NCBI GenBank assembly: GCA_020859845.1
Contig: JAJBVL010000048.1
Span: forward strand, 1 to 56,847
Reading direction: 5' to 3'
DNA from: Bacteroidales bacterium
GTDB taxonomy: Bacteria > Bacteroidota > Bacteroidia > Bacteroidales > Muribaculaceae
Length of the DNA stretch: 56,847 nt
Part shown: one piece after another, positions 7,667 through 16,523 of the stretch
Numbering within the stretch: the first letter of the stretch is position 1
Layout: the number at the start of each line of letters is the position of its first letter
The notes under the pieces: model-generated
The model's database searches: none
Told to the model about the DNA's origin: nothing
What the model saw: the letters and a program-made list of their open reading frames with translations, nothing else
Made by a program: the position numbers and the translations under genes

Positions 7667-8929
7667 ATGTTTTATTATCTCTTTAATTATCTCGAACGCT
7701 TTGACGTGCCTGGAGCGCGATTGATGGACTACATCACCTTTCGCTCCGGGATGGCGCTCCTGTTGTCGCTCTTCATAGCCCTCGTGATAGGCCGCAAGAT
7801 TATCGACCGCCTACAGCTGATGCAGGTGGGCGAGATTATCCGCGACCTCGGACTTGAGGGGCAGATGGCAAAGCGAGGCACACCCACAATGGGTGGCGTC
7901 ATCATCATCCTCTCTATCCTCATCCCCTGCCTGCTGGTGGGCAATCTCAGCAGTGTCTATATGCTGCTTATGATTGGCGCCACGATATGGCTCGGTTCCT
8001 TAGGGTTTGCCGACGATTATCTCAAGATACATCGCCACAATAAGGACGGCATGAGCGGCAAGTTTAAGATAATAGGTCAGGTGGGTCTGGGCCTTATCGT
8101 AGGGCTAACAATGTATCTAAGCCCCGACATCGTCATCCGAGAGAATGTGGAGCAGGAGACCGAAGAGGGCACAGAGATGGTCATCACCTATAAGGCTGAG
8201 AATGTAAAGTCGACCCAGACCACTATCCCCTTCGTGAAAAACAACAACTTTGACTATGCCTACCTCACCCAGTGGATGGGACGCTATGCCCAGACTGGCG
8301 GATGGATAGTCTTTGTGTTGGTGACGATATTTGTCATCACTGCCACATCCAATGGCGCCAACCTCACCGATGGCTTGGACGGCCTCTGCACAGGAGTGTC
8401 GGCCATCATTTGCGTGGCTCTCGCTGTTATGGCCTATCTCGGTGGCAATATCATCTACTCTTCATATCTCAATATAATGTATATACCTGGTAGCGAAGAG
8501 CTTGTGGTGTTTATGGCTGCTTTTATAGGGGCGCTGATCGGATTCCTGTGGTATAATGCCTATCCGGCCCAGGTGTTTATGGGCGACACGGGAAGCCTCA
8601 CTATTGGAGGCATCATCGCCGTATTTGCCATCCTTATCCATAAGGAGCTGCTGATACCGCTGCTATGCGCCATCTTCTTCGTGGAAGACCTCTCGGTGAT
8701 GCTTCAGGTGGCCTACTTCAAATACACCAAGCGACGCACAGGCACCGGGCAGCGTATCTTCAAGATGACACCTCTCCACCATCATTACCAGAAGCCGGGC
8801 AACGCCGGCATTGATGCCTTGATACAAGCACCGCTGCGCGCCATCCCAGAGTCAAAGATTGTGACTCGCTTCTGGATCATCGCCATTTTCTTGGCTGCTA
8901 TAACATTTGTGACACTAAAAATCAGATAA
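7667..8929 (+). CDS. mraY: Phospho-MurNAc-pentapeptide transferase MraY
   Basis: 420 residues with about ten membrane helices. It moves phospho-MurNAc-pentapeptide from UDP to undecaprenyl phosphate to make lipid I at the inner membrane. Family motifs are clear: TPTMGGV near 65-71, the catalytic Asp pair in GFADDYLK (116-117), NLTDGLDGL, FMGDTGSL and the late MTPLHHHYQ. An extra acidic loop of about 50 residues (near 155-200) lies between helices, an insertion commonly seen in Bacteroidetes MraY. The ATG lies just past the upstream repeat. Confidence 0.96.
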   Translation: MFYYLFNYLERFDVPGARLMDYITFRSGMALLLSLFIALVIGRKIIDRLQLMQVGEIIRDLGLEGQMAKRGTPTMGGVIIILSILIPCLLVGNLSSVYMLLMIGATIWLGSLGFADDYLKIHRHNKDGMSGKFKIIGQVGLGLIVGLTMYLSPDIVIRENVEQETEEGTEMVITYKAENVKSTQTTIPFVKNNNFDYAYLTQWMGRYAQTGGWIVFVLVTIFVITATSNGANLTDGLDGLCTGVSAIICVALAVMAYLGGNIIYSSYLNIMYIPGSEELVVFMAAFIGALIGFLWYNAYPAQVFMGDTGSLTIGGIIAVFAILIHKELLIPLLCAIFFVEDLSVMLQVAYFKYTKRRTGTGQRIFKMTPLHHHYQKPGNAGIDALIQAPLRAIPESKIVTRFWIIAIFLAAITFVTLKIR

Positions 8930-8946
8930 CCACATCCACTCTAAAG

Positions 8947-10359
8947 ATGAATAATACGAGCCTCGACAATAATCTCAACAATAAGAAACGCCTCGTGGTG
9001 CTTGGCGGCGGCGAAAGCGGCGTGGGCGCTGCCATTCTTGGCAAGAAAGAGGGAATGGACGTTTTCCTCTCGGATAGCGGCACCATCAAGCCCCACTATA
9101 TAGAAATGCTCAACGAGGAAGGCATAGAATGGGAACACCAACACCACACCATGGAGCGCATACTCCAAGCTGACGAGGTGGTGAAGAGCCCGGGCATTCC
9201 TCCCACGGCTCCAGTGATTCGCGCCCTGACTGAGCGCAGCATCCCCATTATCTCCGAGATAGAATTTGCCGGCCGTTACACCGACGCCAAGATGGTATGC
9301 ATCACCGGTAGCAACGGCAAGACCACCACTACCCTCCTGACCTATCATATACTGAAGAATGCAGGCCTCAACGTAGGGCTGGCAGGCAACGTGGGTCAGA
9401 GCCTGGCTCTGCAAGTGGCTCGCGACCACCACGATGTCTACGTCATCGAGCTTTCAAGCTTTCAGCTGGAGGGGATGTATAAGTTTAAGGCCGACATTGC
9501 CGTGCTTCTCAACATTACCCCCGACCATCTCGACCGCTATGAGTATAAGATGGAGAATTACGTCAGGGCTAAGTTTCGCATCCTACAGAATCTTACCCCT
9601 ACCGATGCCTTCATCTATTGGCAGGACGACCCTGTGATAGAGGCTCAGCTAAAGCAGATTGCCACTGAGGCTTCTCTTTACCCCTTCTCAGAGCATCTGG
9701 AGCCGTCGAGCCACGCCTACGTGGACGAGAGCGACGATGAGATAGTGTTTGACACGAAAGCCACTTCGCTGAGAATGCCGCGTGCCGACCTAGCCCTCAA
9801 CGGCCTACACAACCTCTACAACTCGATGGCTGCTGGCCTCTCAGCGTGTCTGCTCGACATCAAGCGCGAAGACATACGCGAGGCTCTCAGCGACTTTGAG
9901 GGCGTGGAGCACCGGCTGGAGCCTGTGGCTGAGATTGATGGAGTGAGGTTTATCAACGACTCGAAGGCTACGAATGTCAATTCCTGCTGGTATGCCCTTG
10001 AGAGCATGGGCCCCAACACCATCCTTATCCTCGGTGGTAAGGACAAGGGCAACGACTACACGGAGATTGAGCCGCTGGTCAAGGAGAAGGTGAAGGCCAT
10101 CGTATGTATGGGTCTCCACAATGAGAAGCTTCTCGACTTCTTTACAGGTAAGGTAGAGGCAATCTACGACACCCATTCGCTGCAAGAGGCTGTCGACACA
10201 TGCTTTGACATCGCCAAGGCTGGCGACACCGTGCTCCTATCGCCATGCTGTGCCAGCTTTGACCTCTTCAGCAGCTATGAAGACCGCGGCCGCCAGTTTA
10301 AAGACGCTGTGCGCAGCCGTGAACACAAAGAAAAAGAATCCCAACCAATAACAAAATAA
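8947..10359 (+). CDS. murD: UDP-MurNAc-L-alanine:D-glutamate ligase MurD
   Basis: 470 residues. It adds D-glutamate to UDP-MurNAc-L-Ala. It has an N-terminal Rossmann-like domain (LVVLGGGESGVGAAIL), the ATP loop GSNGKTTT with Lys125, then LNITPDHLDRY, and in the C-terminal domain GVEHRLEPV, INDSKATN and LLSPCCASFD, all typical of MurD. It follows mraY by 17 nt and precedes ftsW by 6 nt, so it should be part of the same transcript. Confidence 0.96.
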   Translation: MNNTSLDNNLNNKKRLVVLGGGESGVGAAILGKKEGMDVFLSDSGTIKPHYIEMLNEEGIEWEHQHHTMERILQADEVVKSPGIPPTAPVIRALTERSIPIISEIEFAGRYTDAKMVCITGSNGKTTTTLLTYHILKNAGLNVGLAGNVGQSLALQVARDHHDVYVIELSSFQLEGMYKFKADIAVLLNITPDHLDRYEYKMENYVRAKFRILQNLTPTDAFIYWQDDPVIEAQLKQIATEASLYPFSEHLEPSSHAYVDESDDEIVFDTKATSLRMPRADLALNGLHNLYNSMAAGLSACLLDIKREDIREALSDFEGVEHRLEPVAEIDGVRFINDSKATNVNSCWYALESMGPNTILILGGKDKGNDYTEIEPLVKEKVKAIVCMGLHNEKLLDFFTGKVEAIYDTHSLQEAVDTCFDIAKAGDTVLLSPCCASFDLFSSYEDRGRQFKDAVRSREHKEKESQPITK

Positions 10360-10365
10360 GGAGCT

Positions 10366-11733
10366 ATGCTTGACAATTCTCCCTCTATATCCCCTCCCGC
10401 TCCTACAGCCACCGCCGATGCCCAGACAGGCCTCGACTTCTCGCTCTCGGCGGCCGACATACCAGCAGAGCGCGCGCTTGAAGATAAACCAGCGCATAGG
10501 TCTGACCGTCATATATGGGGCATCTATGGCTTTTTGATCCTGATATCTATCATCGAGCTTTACACGGCGTCGGCTCAAGAAGTGGCCTCGTCGTCGATGG
10601 GTGTCTTCGGACCGTTGTTGCGTCATGGCGGGATGCTTCTGGTGGGCTATTTTATCATCCGCTTTATAGAGCGTGTCCATTATAGTCGATTTGTGATTCC
10701 TATCTTAGTCTTGGCTCTTTTCAGCGTAGTGTCAATGCTCTATGTAATGGTGGCAGGCGAGATAGTCAATGGCGCTCGTCGTAGCTTCACCATAGTCGGC
10801 GTCACTCTACAGCCCTCGGAATTTCTTAAACTCTCCGCAGCGCTAATGTCGGCCCTCATCCTGTCGCGCACACAGATAAAACGAGGCATTTCAGAGCCCG
10901 GGGTATGGGTGACGGCGGGAGTCATTATTGCCTTTGCCGCTCTACTGATACAGCAAGGCCTTACCAACACCCTGCTATTGATGGCCATCAGTCTGTCGAT
11001 GATGCTGATAGGAGGTATGCAATGGAGCAAATTTATCCAAGTACTCTGTCTATACGCAGTTTTCGCAGGTATATTTTGGGTAATAAAAGAATACAATGAA
11101 GACGATGCTAAGCCTTCCCCCACGGAAGTGGTGGCCACGCAGGAGGTTGACCGCTCGTCGACTTGGAGCGCCCGCCTTGACCGCTATTTAGGCGATGGGA
11201 AACCCAAATATGAGCAACCCATCACGGCCGATAATCGTCAGGAGATGTATGCCTACATGGCCCAAGCTAATGGTGGCCTTACGGGCGTAGGGCCTGGCAA
11301 ATCGCGCGAGGCTTCACGACTGCCGCTGGCCTTCTCCGACTTCATCTTCGCCATCGTGGTAGAAGACCTCGGCCTCTGGGGCGGAATGTTTGTCTTGCTG
11401 CTCTATCTGTGGCTGTTGGCGCGCGCCAGCTCCATAGCCTCACGCTGCTCACGCGCCTTCCCGGCGCTGCTGGTGATAGGTATGGCTGTAATGATAGTGT
11501 ATCAAGCGCTGTTTCATATGGCCATCGTCACAGGACTCGGCCCGGTATCGGGACAGCCCTTGCCGCTCATATCCAAGGGTGGCACCTCGATATTGGTCAC
11601 CTCTATAGCCTTTGGTGTGATGCTGAGCGTGAGCCGCTATGCCGTGCGCAGCGGTAGCAAGCGCCAAGATATCAAGAACGAAATGGACTCTCTGCCCGAA
11701 CAGCTTAGAGCCGAAAACCCCACCCAGCTATGA
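10366..11733 (+). CDS. ftsW: Lipid II polymerase / division protein FtsW
   Basis: 455 residues, a SEDS-family membrane glycosyltransferase that polymerises lipid II at the septum together with FtsI. About ten helices begin near residue 50 after a longer than usual cytoplasmic N-terminus of about 48 residues rich in Pro, Ala and Ser. SEDS motifs are visible: GARRSFTI, LQPSEFLKLS, then late FSDFIFAIVVEDLG and GPVSGQPLPLISKGGTS. A hydrophilic segment of about 60 residues (near 245-305) forms the large periplasmic loop. RodA is the alternative name, but placement between murD and murG supports FtsW. Its stop overlaps the murG start by 4 nt. Confidence 0.94.
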   Translation: MLDNSPSISPPAPTATADAQTGLDFSLSAADIPAERALEDKPAHRSDRHIWGIYGFLILISIIELYTASAQEVASSSMGVFGPLLRHGGMLLVGYFIIRFIERVHYSRFVIPILVLALFSVVSMLYVMVAGEIVNGARRSFTIVGVTLQPSEFLKLSAALMSALILSRTQIKRGISEPGVWVTAGVIIAFAALLIQQGLTNTLLLMAISLSMMLIGGMQWSKFIQVLCLYAVFAGIFWVIKEYNEDDAKPSPTEVVATQEVDRSSTWSARLDRYLGDGKPKYEQPITADNRQEMYAYMAQANGGLTGVGPGKSREASRLPLAFSDFIFAIVVEDLGLWGGMFVLLLYLWLLARASSIASRCSRAFPALLVIGMAVMIVYQALFHMAIVTGLGPVSGQPLPLISKGGTSILVTSIAFGVMLSVSRYAVRSGSKRQDIKNEMDSLPEQLRAENPTQL

Positions 11734-12893
11734 ACCGTCCTTTGAGAATATTAATCAGCGGCGGTGGCACTGGAGGCCACATCTTTCCTGCCATAGCCAT
11801 TGCCAACGCCTTGCGAAGGAGATACCCCGATAGCGCTATCCTCTTTGTGGGAGCCGAGGGGCGTATGGAGATGCAGCGAGTGCCTGAAGCCGGCTATGAG
11901 ATCAAGGCGCTCCCCGTGGCCGGCTTTGACCGTCGGCGTCCGTGGCGCAATATTGGCGTGCTGATGAAGCTATGGCGTAGCATGCGTCTCGCCAAGAAGA
12001 TTGTGGCCGACTTCCGCCCTGATATCGCTATCGGAGTGGGAGGTTATGCCAGTGGGCCCACGCTCAAGGCTGCACAGAAAGCCGGAGTGGCTACGCTGCT
12101 CCAAGAGCAAAACGGCTATGCTGGAGTGACCAACAAGCTCCTTGCAGCCAAGGCCGATGCTATATGCGTGGCCTATGAGGGCATGGATCGTTTTTTCTCC
12201 GCCGACAAGATACATCTTACAGGCAATCCCGTGCGACTTGAGCTGCTTGAAGAGCGACCCTCGCACCAAGAGGCTGTGAAGGCCCTCGGTCTCGACCCTG
12301 AGAAGCCAGTGGTGCTCGTCACTGGGGGCAGCTTGGGGGCTCGCACCATCAATCGCAGCATTGCCGCAGCTCTCCCACTGCTTCAACAGCAGGGGATTCA
12401 AGTGGTGTGGCAGATGGGCAAAATCTACGTCGATGAGTATATGCCCATCGCCAAGAAGTATAGCAACGTGAAGCCTATGGTGTTTATCTCCGATATGGCC
12501 CAAGCGTATGCCGCTGCCGATGTAGTGGTGGCTCGTGCAGGCGCCGGTACTATCTCAGAGCTTCAGCTCCTTGGCGAAGCAGCCATCCTCATCCCATCGC
12601 CCAACGTGGCCGAAGACCACCAGCGCCACAATGCTGAGGCTCTTGTGGAGCGTCAAGCCGCTACAATGATACTGGATAGCGACGCCGAGCAGCAGCTGGG
12701 GCAGAAAATCGTTGACCTGATGGGCAATCCTAAGCTCAAGGCTACGCTCTCTAAAAATATTCGTGAGATGGCACTCAACAAAAGCGACGAACGAATTGTA
12801 GATATAGCCGCAGAGATTCTTTGTCAGAGGGACAGAGGGACAGAGAGACAGAAGATAGAGAGACAGAAGACAGAAGATAGAATAATAGACTAA
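11730..12893 (+). CDS. murG: Lipid II synthase MurG (UDP-GlcNAc transferase) with repeat-derived tail
   Basis: 387 residues. It transfers GlcNAc from UDP-GlcNAc to lipid I on the inner face of the membrane. The N-terminal GGGTGGH (11-17) is the signature loop. GVGGYASGP, LQEQNGYAGVTN, TGGSLGAR, a later RAGAGTISEL and PSPNVAEDHQ are all standard. The usual protein should end near VDIAAEIL at about residue 363. Here about 22 more residues follow, rich in Arg, Gln, Lys, Glu and Asp, encoded by a purine-rich tandem repeat. I infer that the repeat removed the old stop or extended the frame. Confidence 0.95.
   Translation: MNRPLRILISGGGTGGHIFPAIAIANALRRRYPDSAILFVGAEGRMEMQRVPEAGYEIKALPVAGFDRRRPWRNIGVLMKLWRSMRLAKKIVADFRPDIAIGVGGYASGPTLKAAQKAGVATLLQEQNGYAGVTNKLLAAKADAICVAYEGMDRFFSADKIHLTGNPVRLELLEERPSHQEAVKALGLDPEKPVVLVTGGSLGARTINRSIAAALPLLQQQGIQVVWQMGKIYVDEYMPIAKKYSNVKPMVFISDMAQAYAAADVVVARAGAGTISELQLLGEAAILIPSPNVAEDHQRHNAEALVERQAATMILDSDAEQQLGQKIVDLMGNPKLKATLSKNIREMALNKSDERIVDIAAEILCQRDRGTERQKIERQKTEDRIID
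12826..12890 (+). repeat. Purine-rich 7-8 nt repeats (CAGAGGGA / GACAGAA) at the murG 3' end
   Basis: Units such as CAGAGGGA, CAGAGAGA, GACAGAA and GATAGAA run in tandem with mixed 7- and 8-nt spacing, within the murG frame and up to its TAA at 12891-12893. They encode the Arg/Gln/Glu-rich tail. Confidence 0.8.
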
Positions 12894-12905
12894 TCAATTA
12901 AATAG

Positions 12906-14294
12906 ATGGATCACCAGAGATCAAACATATACTTTGTGGGCGCTGGAGGCATAGGCATGGCCGCTCTGGAGCGTTACTTCCTGTCGCGCGGTTGTCGGGT
13001 GGCCGGATATGACCGCACACCTTCGGAGCTCACCGAAGCTCTCCAACGCGAGGGGGTCACAATCACCTTTGTCGACGACCCTGCTACCATCCCCGCCCCT
13101 TTCCTTTCGGTGGAGGATACTCTGGTAGTATATACCCCCGCTGTGCCAGAGAGTTCTAAGCTGTTGACCTTCTTTCGCGGCAAAGGGTATGAGGTGATTA
13201 AGCGTGCTGCTCTGCTGGGTATCATTACTCGCATGAGTCAGAGCCTTTGCTTCGCCGGCACTCATGGCAAGACTACTACTTCGAGTATGGCCGCCCATCT
13301 GCTCCATCGCTCGCCCGAGGGGTGTAACGCCTTCCTTGGAGGAGTGTTGAGACCCTATAACACCAACTTTATCCTCGACCCCCACTCGCAGTATAGCGTG
13401 ATTGAGGCCGATGAATATGACCGCTCCTTTCACCACCTGCGCCCCTACGTGGCCGTGGTGACCGCTACCGACCCCGACCATCTCGACATCTACGGCACAG
13501 AGGAGGCCTATCTCGAGAGTTTCTCCCGATTCACAGAGTTGATCCATCCCGAAGGTTGTCTCTTGATGCACACGGGGCTAAAGTTCACGCCTCGAGTGGC
13601 TCCTGGGGTGAGGATCTTCACCTATTCGCTGACCGAAGGCGACTTCCATGCAGCCAATTTGCGCCGAGGCGACGGCAATCTCATCTTTGACCTTGTGGCT
13701 CCTCATATGGTAGTGAAGGATATCTCATTGGGGGTACCCGTGGAGGTAAACGTTGAGAATGCCATAGCAGCAATGGGTGCAGTGATGCTGGCAGGAGCTT
13801 TCCACCAAGCCACAGCGCGCCGAGCCATGGCCACCTTCCAAGGCGCTCGTCGCCGATTTGAGATGCGCTATCGCGAAGAAGGTGGAGGACGTGTGATAAT
13901 CGACGACTATGCCCACCACCCCGACGAGGTGAAAGCCTCTATACGCTCGGTGAGAGCTCTCTATCCCGGACGTCGATTGACGGTGGCATTCCAACCCCAC
14001 CTTTACTCGCGCACACGCGACTTTGCTCCAGCCTTCGCCGAGGCTCTCTCGCAAGCCGACGACGTGGTGCTCCTCCCCATCTATCCCGCGCGCGAAGAGC
14101 CCATCCCTGGCGTCACCTCTGAGATTATCTCCGAGCGGCTCACAGCTCCTCATCTTTTGCTCGCCGACAAGGCTGAGATGCCAACAGCGATAGTAGACCG
14201 CGGTTTTGACGTGCTTCTCACCCTTGGCGCAGGCGACATTGTCAATTTTATACCTCAAGTAATCGAAAAGGTGCAGCATGTGGAAATTCTTTAG
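12906..14294 (+). CDS. murC: UDP-N-acetylmuramate:L-alanine ligase MurC
   Basis: 462 residues. It joins L-alanine to UDP-MurNAc, the first step of stem peptide synthesis. The N-terminal fold has YFVGAGGIGMAALE. The ATP loop is GTHGKTTT with Lys122, followed by EADEYDRSFHHLRP, ATDPDHLDIY, IIDDYAHHPDEV and FQPHLYSRTRDF, each diagnostic of MurC. It ends 17 nt inside ftsQ, so the two are probably translated in a coupled way. Confidence 0.96.
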   Translation: MDHQRSNIYFVGAGGIGMAALERYFLSRGCRVAGYDRTPSELTEALQREGVTITFVDDPATIPAPFLSVEDTLVVYTPAVPESSKLLTFFRGKGYEVIKRAALLGIITRMSQSLCFAGTHGKTTTSSMAAHLLHRSPEGCNAFLGGVLRPYNTNFILDPHSQYSVIEADEYDRSFHHLRPYVAVVTATDPDHLDIYGTEEAYLESFSRFTELIHPEGCLLMHTGLKFTPRVAPGVRIFTYSLTEGDFHAANLRRGDGNLIFDLVAPHMVVKDISLGVPVEVNVENAIAAMGAVMLAGAFHQATARRAMATFQGARRRFEMRYREEGGGRVIIDDYAHHPDEVKASIRSVRALYPGRRLTVAFQPHLYSRTRDFAPAFAEALSQADDVVLLPIYPAREEPIPGVTSEIISERLTAPHLLLADKAEMPTAIVDRGFDVLLTLGAGDIVNFIPQVIEKVQHVEIL

Positions 14295-15087
14295 AGCCAT
14301 AGCCTCCATAGTGCTGATGGCCTACCTTATCGTAGCGTTGGCATTCACCACACAGCTCTCCTCCGAACGTCTATGCTCGGGGATGCTGATTCATGTCAAC
14401 GACTCTACGCGCCTACGGTTTGTCACCGCACGCGAGCTTGCCCACGAGCTGGGCGATCTCCCCTCGCGAGCGCGAGGCATGAAGCTCAGCGACATCCCGC
14501 TGGACAGCATAGAAAGGGTGCTTAGAGGCATCGATAAGATAGAACATGCCACGGTGGTGGCCCTGACTGACAATTATGTCTTGGTGACTGTCGACCCTAT
14601 GCAGCCTGTTGCGCGAGTGTTTGACGGTCCCCACTCTTACTATATCAACAAGGATGGCAAGCGTATCTCGGCCACGGCACGCTATCATGTGGATGTGCCC
14701 GTGATTCAAGGACATTTCAACGACTCTACATTCCCCCCCAGGGCAGTGTTGCCTCTGGTAGAATACATCACCCACGACTCGCTCTGGAACTCCTTAGTGT
14801 CCATGATCAAGGTAGATAGTCCCCACGACGTGCTTCTCTTCCCTGTGATTCGTGGCCAAGTGATCAATCTTGGAGCGCCCACCGACTTCGACAGCAAATT
14901 CTCGCGCTTACGAAGGATGTATACCGAGGTGCTCCCCATCAAGGGATGGAATTATTATGACACCATCTCAGTGAAGTGGGGAGGCCAAATCGTGGCCACG
15001 CGTCGTCAGAAGACCCTGCCTCAGCCCTTTGTACGCACCGATGCCGACGAGGAGGCCGACGACCTTGACACGATGCTACCAATATAA
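14278..15087 (+). CDS. ftsQ: Cell division protein FtsQ
   Basis: 269 residues, a bitopic membrane protein linking FtsA and FtsZ to the septal synthases through FtsL. It has a short N-terminus, one membrane helix (about 6-26), then a periplasmic domain. SDIPLDSIERVLRGIDKIEH followed by VTVDPMQPVARVF resembles the POTRA and early beta part of FtsQ, and YINKDGKRISATARYHVDVP is the typical following strand pair. The call rests on this plus the position between murC and ftsA. The start overlaps murC by 17 nt; ATG 14278 gives a good signal-anchor. Confidence 0.9.
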   Translation: MWKFFRAIASIVLMAYLIVALAFTTQLSSERLCSGMLIHVNDSTRLRFVTARELAHELGDLPSRARGMKLSDIPLDSIERVLRGIDKIEHATVVALTDNYVLVTVDPMQPVARVFDGPHSYYINKDGKRISATARYHVDVPVIQGHFNDSTFPPRAVLPLVEYITHDSLWNSLVSMIKVDSPHDVLLFPVIRGQVINLGAPTDFDSKFSRLRRMYTEVLPIKGWNYYDTISVKWGGQIVATRRQKTLPQPFVRTDADEEADDLDTMLPI

Positions 15088-15129
15088 ACCAAAGAATATC
15101 AGAAAAATTAAAATATAACAACCTCAGAA

Positions 15130-16449
15130 ATGGAACAAAAATATATCGTAGCTCTAGAGATTGGAAGCAGCAAGATAAAGGCAGCGTTGGCCTATATCGA
15201 TGCTTCGCAGAGCCTCAATGTGCAGGCTGTCGAAGAAGAGCCACTCCTCGACTGCGTGCGCCACGGATGCATACGCAATGTGGCGGAGGTGGCCAACACC
15301 GTCCGCCGGCTCGTCCGCCGGCTGGAGGCGCGAGTAGCCCCGCGCAAGGTGGAGGGTGTCTACGTCTCCATCGGGGGGCGCTCCTTGATGTCGTCGGTGC
15401 GCGAGATTGACCGCAATCTGGCTGGCGATGTAGAAGTGACCCAAGAACTCATTAACCAGCTTAAGAAGGAGGCCATGGCCACTACCCTCTCGGAGAAGGA
15501 CGTACTGGCTGTGGTGCCTCGCGAATGGATCGTAGATAAAGCAGGTACGGAGCAACCCGTGGGTATGATGGCTCGCGAGATACGCATGTCGGCCAACATC
15601 ATCTCAGCGCGCTCATTGCTTAAGCGCAATCTTGAGTTGATGCTGCTTGACAAGGTGGGTCTTAAAATCAATGGTATCATTGTGCGTCAGTTGGCCGAAG
15701 GCAAGTTTGTCCTTACGCCAGAGGAGCGTCGACTGGGATGTCTTTTCGTAGACTTTGGCGCTGAGACCACCACTCTCTCCATCTATAAACACGACCGTCT
15801 CCAATATCTGGTGACTCTCCCTCTGGGTTCACGCAATATTACCCTTGATATTACCCACCTCAATCATCTTGAAGAGAAGGCCGAAGAGCTTAAAAAAGCC
15901 GGAGGCAACGCCTTGATGACCCCCAGTGCCAATGCCTCCATCGACCATGACGACATCGACTTTGCTGAGATTAACAATTATGTGGCTTGGCGAGCAGGCG
16001 AGATTATTGCCAACATCAAGGAGCAACTAAAGGTGGGTGGGTTTACCTCCTCCGAGCTCCCTGGTGGAGTGATAATCGTGGGCAAGGGCGCAAAGCTCAA
16101 TGGGTTTAATGCTCGCTTGAGCGAGGCTCTCAATCTCAAGGTGCGCAGCGGTAGCGTGATGGCTGGCGCCCTGAGAATCCTTGACAACAATATCGTGCCA
16201 AGCGATCATATCGACATCCTCTCCATCCTCTACACCGCCTCCAAGGCGGCTCCCGTGGAGTGTCTGTCGGAACTCGTGGTAGTGGCACCACCCGAACCTG
16301 TGCTTACCGAGATAGAGACCCCTCAGGAAGAGGTGGAGGTAAAGCCTAAGCGTTCGCGCTGGAAATTCATTACCGACCTTGGACGCAAGATTGGCGACCA
16401 CCTCAAGGAGCCCGACGAAGACGATAGCGACTTTGAAGATGATAATTAG
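15130..16449 (+). CDS. ftsA: Cell division protein FtsA
   Basis: 439 residues, an actin-like ATPase that ties FtsZ filaments to the membrane. VALEIGSSKIKAAL is the phosphate 1 motif, VDFGAETTTLSIY the phosphate 2 motif, and GGVIIVGKGAKLNGF the adenosine motif. The 1C domain lies near residues 80-165. The C-terminal ~50 residues are charged (KPKRSRWKF and the acidic end DEDDSDFEDDN), with a possible amphipathic segment around WKFITDLGRKIGDHLKE for membrane contact. It is followed by a 12-nt repeat and then ftsZ. Confidence 0.95.
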   Translation: MEQKYIVALEIGSSKIKAALAYIDASQSLNVQAVEEEPLLDCVRHGCIRNVAEVANTVRRLVRRLEARVAPRKVEGVYVSIGGRSLMSSVREIDRNLAGDVEVTQELINQLKKEAMATTLSEKDVLAVVPREWIVDKAGTEQPVGMMAREIRMSANIISARSLLKRNLELMLLDKVGLKINGIIVRQLAEGKFVLTPEERRLGCLFVDFGAETTTLSIYKHDRLQYLVTLPLGSRNITLDITHLNHLEEKAEELKKAGGNALMTPSANASIDHDDIDFAEINNYVAWRAGEIIANIKEQLKVGGFTSSELPGGVIIVGKGAKLNGFNARLSEALNLKVRSGSVMAGALRILDNNIVPSDHIDILSILYTASKAAPVECLSELVVVAPPEPVLTEIETPQEEVEVKPKRSRWKFITDLGRKIGDHLKEPDEDDSDFEDDN

Positions 16450-16451
16450 AG

Positions 16452-16511
16452 GACAGACTTGCAGATAGACTTGCAGACAGACTTGCAGACAGACTTATAG
16501 ATAGACTACAA
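16452..16511 (+). repeat. Five 12-mers (GACAGACTTGCA) between ftsA and ftsZ
   Basis: GACAGACTTGCA, GATAGACTTGCA, GACAGACTTGCA, GACAGACTTATA and GATAGACTACAA run head to tail, filling most of the gap between the ftsA stop and the ftsZ ATG at 16524. Confidence 0.9.
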
Positions 16512-16523
16512 ATAAATTGACTT

